A stretch of 64,000 nt of DNA. Source: Girardinichthys multiradiatus. Its lineage: Eukaryota; Chordata; Actinopteri; Cyprinodontiformes; Goodeidae. Below the pieces are notes generated by a model. That model saw only the letters and a list, made by a program, of their open reading frames with translations, was not told where the DNA came from and searched no databases. Below, piece after piece: positions 61,701 to 64,000 of the stretch. The stretch covers positions 10,587,936 to 10,651,935 of the forward strand of contig NC_061817.1 in the NCBI RefSeq assembly GCF_021462225.1. The letters run 5' to 3'. Position numbers and translations under genes: made by a program. The stretch's first letter is position 1. Each line of letters starts with the position of its first letter.

Positions 61701-61776
61701 TCTGTAAAATTTGTAAGATACTACTATTTATACTTTTAATACTTTTGCTCTGTATGTTTCTTAACCATTAAATATA

Positions 61777-61976
61777 CAGGTCCTTCTCAAAATATTAGCA
61801 TATTGTGATAAAGTTCATTATTTTCCATAATGTAATGATGAAAATTTAACATTCATATATTTTAGATTCATTGCACACTAACTGAAATATTTCAGGTCTT
61901 TTATTGTCTTAATACGGATGATTTTGGCATACAGCTCATGAAAACCCAAAATTCCTATCTCACAAAATTAGCATAT
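61777..61976 (-). repeat. Terminal inverted repeat of Tc1 copy 2 (left on +)
   Basis: Inverse of 63187-63386. Begins CAGGTCCTTCTCAAAATATT. Confidence 0.9.
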
Positions 61977-62053
61977 TTCATCCAACCAATAAAATAAAAG
62001 TGTTTTTAATACAAAAAACATCAACCTTCAAATAATCATGTACAGTTATGCAC

Positions 62054-63058
62054 TCAATACTTGGTCGGGAATCCTTTGGCAGAAATGACTGCTTCAATGC
62101 GGCGTGGCATGGAGGCAATCAGCCTGTGGCACTGCTGAGGTCTTATGGAGGCCCAGGATGCTTCGATAGCGGCCTTTAGCTCATCCAGAGTGTTGGGTCT
62201 TGAGTCTCTCAACGTTCTCTTCACAATATCCCACAGATTCTCTATGGGGTTCAGGTCAGGAGAGTTGGCAGGCCAATTGAGCACAGTGATACCATGGTCA
62301 GTAAACCATTTACTAGTGGTTTTGGCACTGTGAGCAGGTGCCATGTTGTGCTGAAAAATGAAATCTTCATCTCCATAAAGCTTTTCAGCAGATGGAAGCA
62401 TGAAGTGCTCCAAAATCTCCTGATAGCTAGCTGCATTGACCCTGCCCTTGATAAAACACAGTGGACCAACACCAGCAGCTGACACGCCACCCCAGACCAT
62501 CACTGACTGTGGGTACTTGACACTGGACTTCTGGCATTTTGGCATTTCCTTCTCCCCAGTCTTCCTCCAGACTCTAGCACCTTGATTTCCGAATGACATG
62601 CAGAATTTGCTTTCATCCGAAAAAAGTACTTTGGACCACTGAGCAACAGTCCAGTGCTGCTTCTCTGTAGCCCAGGTCAGGCGCTTCTGCCGCTGTTTCT
62701 GGTTCAAAAGTGGCTTGACCTGGGGAATGCGGCACCTGTAGCCCATTTCCTGCACACGCCTGTGCACGGTGGCTCTGGATGTTTCTACTCCAGACTCAGT
62801 CCACTGCTTCCGCAGGTCCCCCAAGGTCTGGAATCGGTCCTTCTCCACAATCTTCCTCAGGGTCCGGTCACCTCTTCTCGTTGTGCAGCGCTTTCTGCCA
62901 CACTTTTTCCTTCCCACAGACTTCCCACTGAGGTGCCTTGATACAGCACTCTGGGAACAGCCTATTTGTTCAGAAATGTCTTTCTGTGTCTTACCCTCTT
63001 GCTTGAGGGTGTCAATAGTGGCCTTCTGGACAGCAGTCAGGTCGGCAGTCTTACCCAT
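62054..63058 (-). CDS. Tc1-family transposase, 334 aa, catalytic D to N
   Basis: Uninterrupted frame with the paired-like double helix-turn-helix at 1-110, then a basic linker KPLLNQKQRQKRLTWA that copy 1 lacks. The triad positions are D148 (LFSDESKF), residue 238 and E273 (PDLNPIENLW). Residue 238 is asparagine: the text reads FQHNMAPAH where copy 1 has HDLAPAH (codon AAC at 62347-62345 instead of GAC). Loss of the second metal-binding aspartate should abolish cleavage while leaving DNA binding, so this looks like a full-length but catalytically dead protein. Confidence 0.93.
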   Translation of the reverse strand: MGKTADLTAVQKATIDTLKQEGKTQKDISEQIGCSQSAVSRHLSGKSVGRKKCGRKRCTTRRGDRTLRKIVEKDRFQTLGDLRKQWTESGVETSRATVHRRVQEMGYRCRIPQVKPLLNQKQRQKRLTWATEKQHWTVAQWSKVLFSDESKFCMSFGNQGARVWRKTGEKEMPKCQKSSVKYPQSVMVWGGVSAAGVGPLCFIKGRVNAASYQEILEHFMLPSAEKLYGDEDFIFQHNMAPAHSAKTTSKWFTDHGITVLNWPANSPDLNPIENLWDIVKRTLRDSRPNTLDELKAAIEASWASIRPQQCHRLIASMPRRIEAVISAKGFPTKY

Positions 63059-63186
63059 GATTGGGGTTTTGAGTGATGAACCAGGCTGGGAGTTTTAAAG
63101 GCCTCAGAAATCTTTTGCAGGTGTTTAGAGTTAACTCGTTGATTCAGATGATTAGGTTCATAGCTCGTTTAGAGGCCCTTTTAATG

Positions 63187-63386
63187 ATATGCTAATTTTG
63201 TGAGATAGGAATTTTGGGTTTTCATGAGCTGTATGCCAAAATCATCCGTATTAAGACAATAAAAGACCTGAAATATATCAGTTAGTGTGCAATGAATCTA
63301 AAATATATTAATGTTAAATTTTCATCATTACATTATGGAAAATAATGAACTTTATCACAATATGCTAATATTTTGAGAATGACCTG
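63187..63386 (-). repeat. Terminal inverted repeat of Tc1 copy 2 (right on +)
   Basis: Ends GAGAATGACCTG, with one change from the GAAGGACCTG terminus of copy 1 (AAGG to AATG). Confidence 0.9.
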
Positions 63387-63945
63387 TATGTCCCATTTTA
63401 AAATGCCACACTGGACAAATTTCCAGATATTTCAAATACTTTTGAAAATCATGTTTTATAGAAACTTGTATTTTTTTTAGAATTGTGGCATATCTCTCAG
63501 CAGACAAAATCAATTATTTTAAAAATATCTTCCAAAATTCTCCAAATATCTCCATGAATTTTAGAAAAGCTAGTGTGAGTGCCAGTGTAACTAGATGTAT
63601 CAGGGAGGAAACTGGAAAACAGACTGTGGCTCTGCCTCTGTGTGGTGCAGGGTCATTGAGAAAAATCTTTAGTGGAGTAGAAACTGTGATTTGAAGAGGT
63701 CGAGAATGGGGATGATGGGAAAGTAAAAAGAAGAAGAGCAGGGGGTCAGTGCAACACAAATGCTAAAAGGAGATTTGTGATGGCAGAAGGTGAGCTGCGG
63801 CTTCTGTTTCATGACAGTTTCAGGGTTAGAAGAAAATATTTCCACTGAGATTTATGGAAATGTTTGACATTTCTGGAAGATGCTTTTTTTCCCCAAAATA
63901 AATATGTAAGAACATCACAACTAATTGCAAGAAGTAAGAAGGGAG

Positions 63946-64000
63946 CAGTCGCGGTCAGAAGTTTACATACACTCATTACGGAGAAGAATGTCATCTTAAT
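63946..64000 (+). mobile_element. Start of another Tc1-like element, cut by the window edge
   Basis: CAGTCGCGGTCAGAAGTTTA followed by CATACACTCATTACGG is the left end of a fish Tc1 family (the GAAGTTTACATACAC motif is shared with Sleeping Beauty-type ends). The rest lies outside the window. Confidence 0.65.

Larger units (their letters stand above)
61777..63386 (-). mobile_element. Tc1-like DNA transposon, copy 2 (1610 bp)
   Basis: TA at 61775-61776 and 63387-63388. 200-bp inverted ends 61777-61976 and 63187-63386 with the same IR/DR cores as copy 1. Full-length for the family, inserted opposite to copy 1 and 57 kb away. Very similar to copy 1 outside the 42-bp difference, so both are young. 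Confidence 0.95.
51012..64000 (-). other. nfix upstream intron, open to the right edge
   Basis: 13 kb with no NFI DNA-binding exon seen on the - strand. It carries Tc1 elements and relics (51600-52525, 54806-55912, 58050-59195, 61427-61700, 61777-63386 and 63946 on), a possible cassette exon at 52882-52938 and a GAGGCA tandem repeat at 57481-57514. Stretches 53300-54800, 55920-57470 and 59200-61420 show nothing recognisable. Confidence 0.6.

Noticed and set aside
51012..64000. Search for the preceding NFI exons (motifs such as DVFYPGTGRSP or SSGWPNDVDA)
   Set aside because: No match on the - strand, so these exons are placed beyond the right edge.

Overview
This is a gene-poor, AT-rich window from a ray-finned fish nuclear genome. 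The evidence is spliced vertebrate genes with GT-AG introns, many Tc1-like transposons of the kind that crowd teleost genomes, tRNA-headed SINEs, LINE relics and small non-autonomous DNA transposons. The species cannot be fixed from the sequence. There is nothing bacterial here: no operons, CRISPR arrays or phage.

Two genes are recognised with confidence. The first, on the + strand, is a complete nine-exon rad23a (start 5049, stop 16404, 367 residues). It is a ubiquitin-receptor and nucleotide-excision-repair factor with UBL, UBA1, XPC-binding and UBA2 domains, and every splice junction can be placed to the base. The second, on the - strand, is the 3' part of nfix, a nuclear factor I transcription factor. 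Five coding exons lie at 51011-50883, 44913-44738, 42590-42443, 35286-35195 and 30526-30512. The last one codes only for SWFL and stop before a long 3'UTR. The DNA-binding exons must lie beyond the right edge. A third, partial gene ends at 271 on the + strand; it looks like the C-terminus of a SAMD3-like fish family.

Layout: 1-1041, tail of the partial gene. 1042-3209, AT-rich spacer with a LINE-like relic. 3210-4777, a Tc1 element ending about 270 bp before the rad23a start codon. 4780-17663, rad23a with its promoter and G-rich 3'UTR; the introns are full of repeats. 17664-24600, intergenic, with nested Tc1 relics and a LINE fragment. About 24600-30511, a transposon-poor block read as the nfix 3'UTR and its flank. 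30512-64000, nfix exons and introns with Tc1 relics, SINEs, a 286-bp foldback structure and a second copy of the same young Tc1 element (61777-63386) in the opposite orientation.

rad23a and nfix face each other tail to tail and show no sign of a shared function. rad23a acts in proteasome shuttling and DNA repair, and nfix in developmental transcription. From memory, human RAD23A and NFIX are near neighbours on 19p13 but on the same strand, so the convergent arrangement here would be a local rearrangement. The most distinctive observations are the two Tc1 copies with different, complementary transposase lesions, the foldback structure at 38318-38603, the convergent synteny, a possible cassette exon in nfix and G-quadruplex-like tracts in both 3'UTRs. 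I did not find a convincing undescribed biological system.
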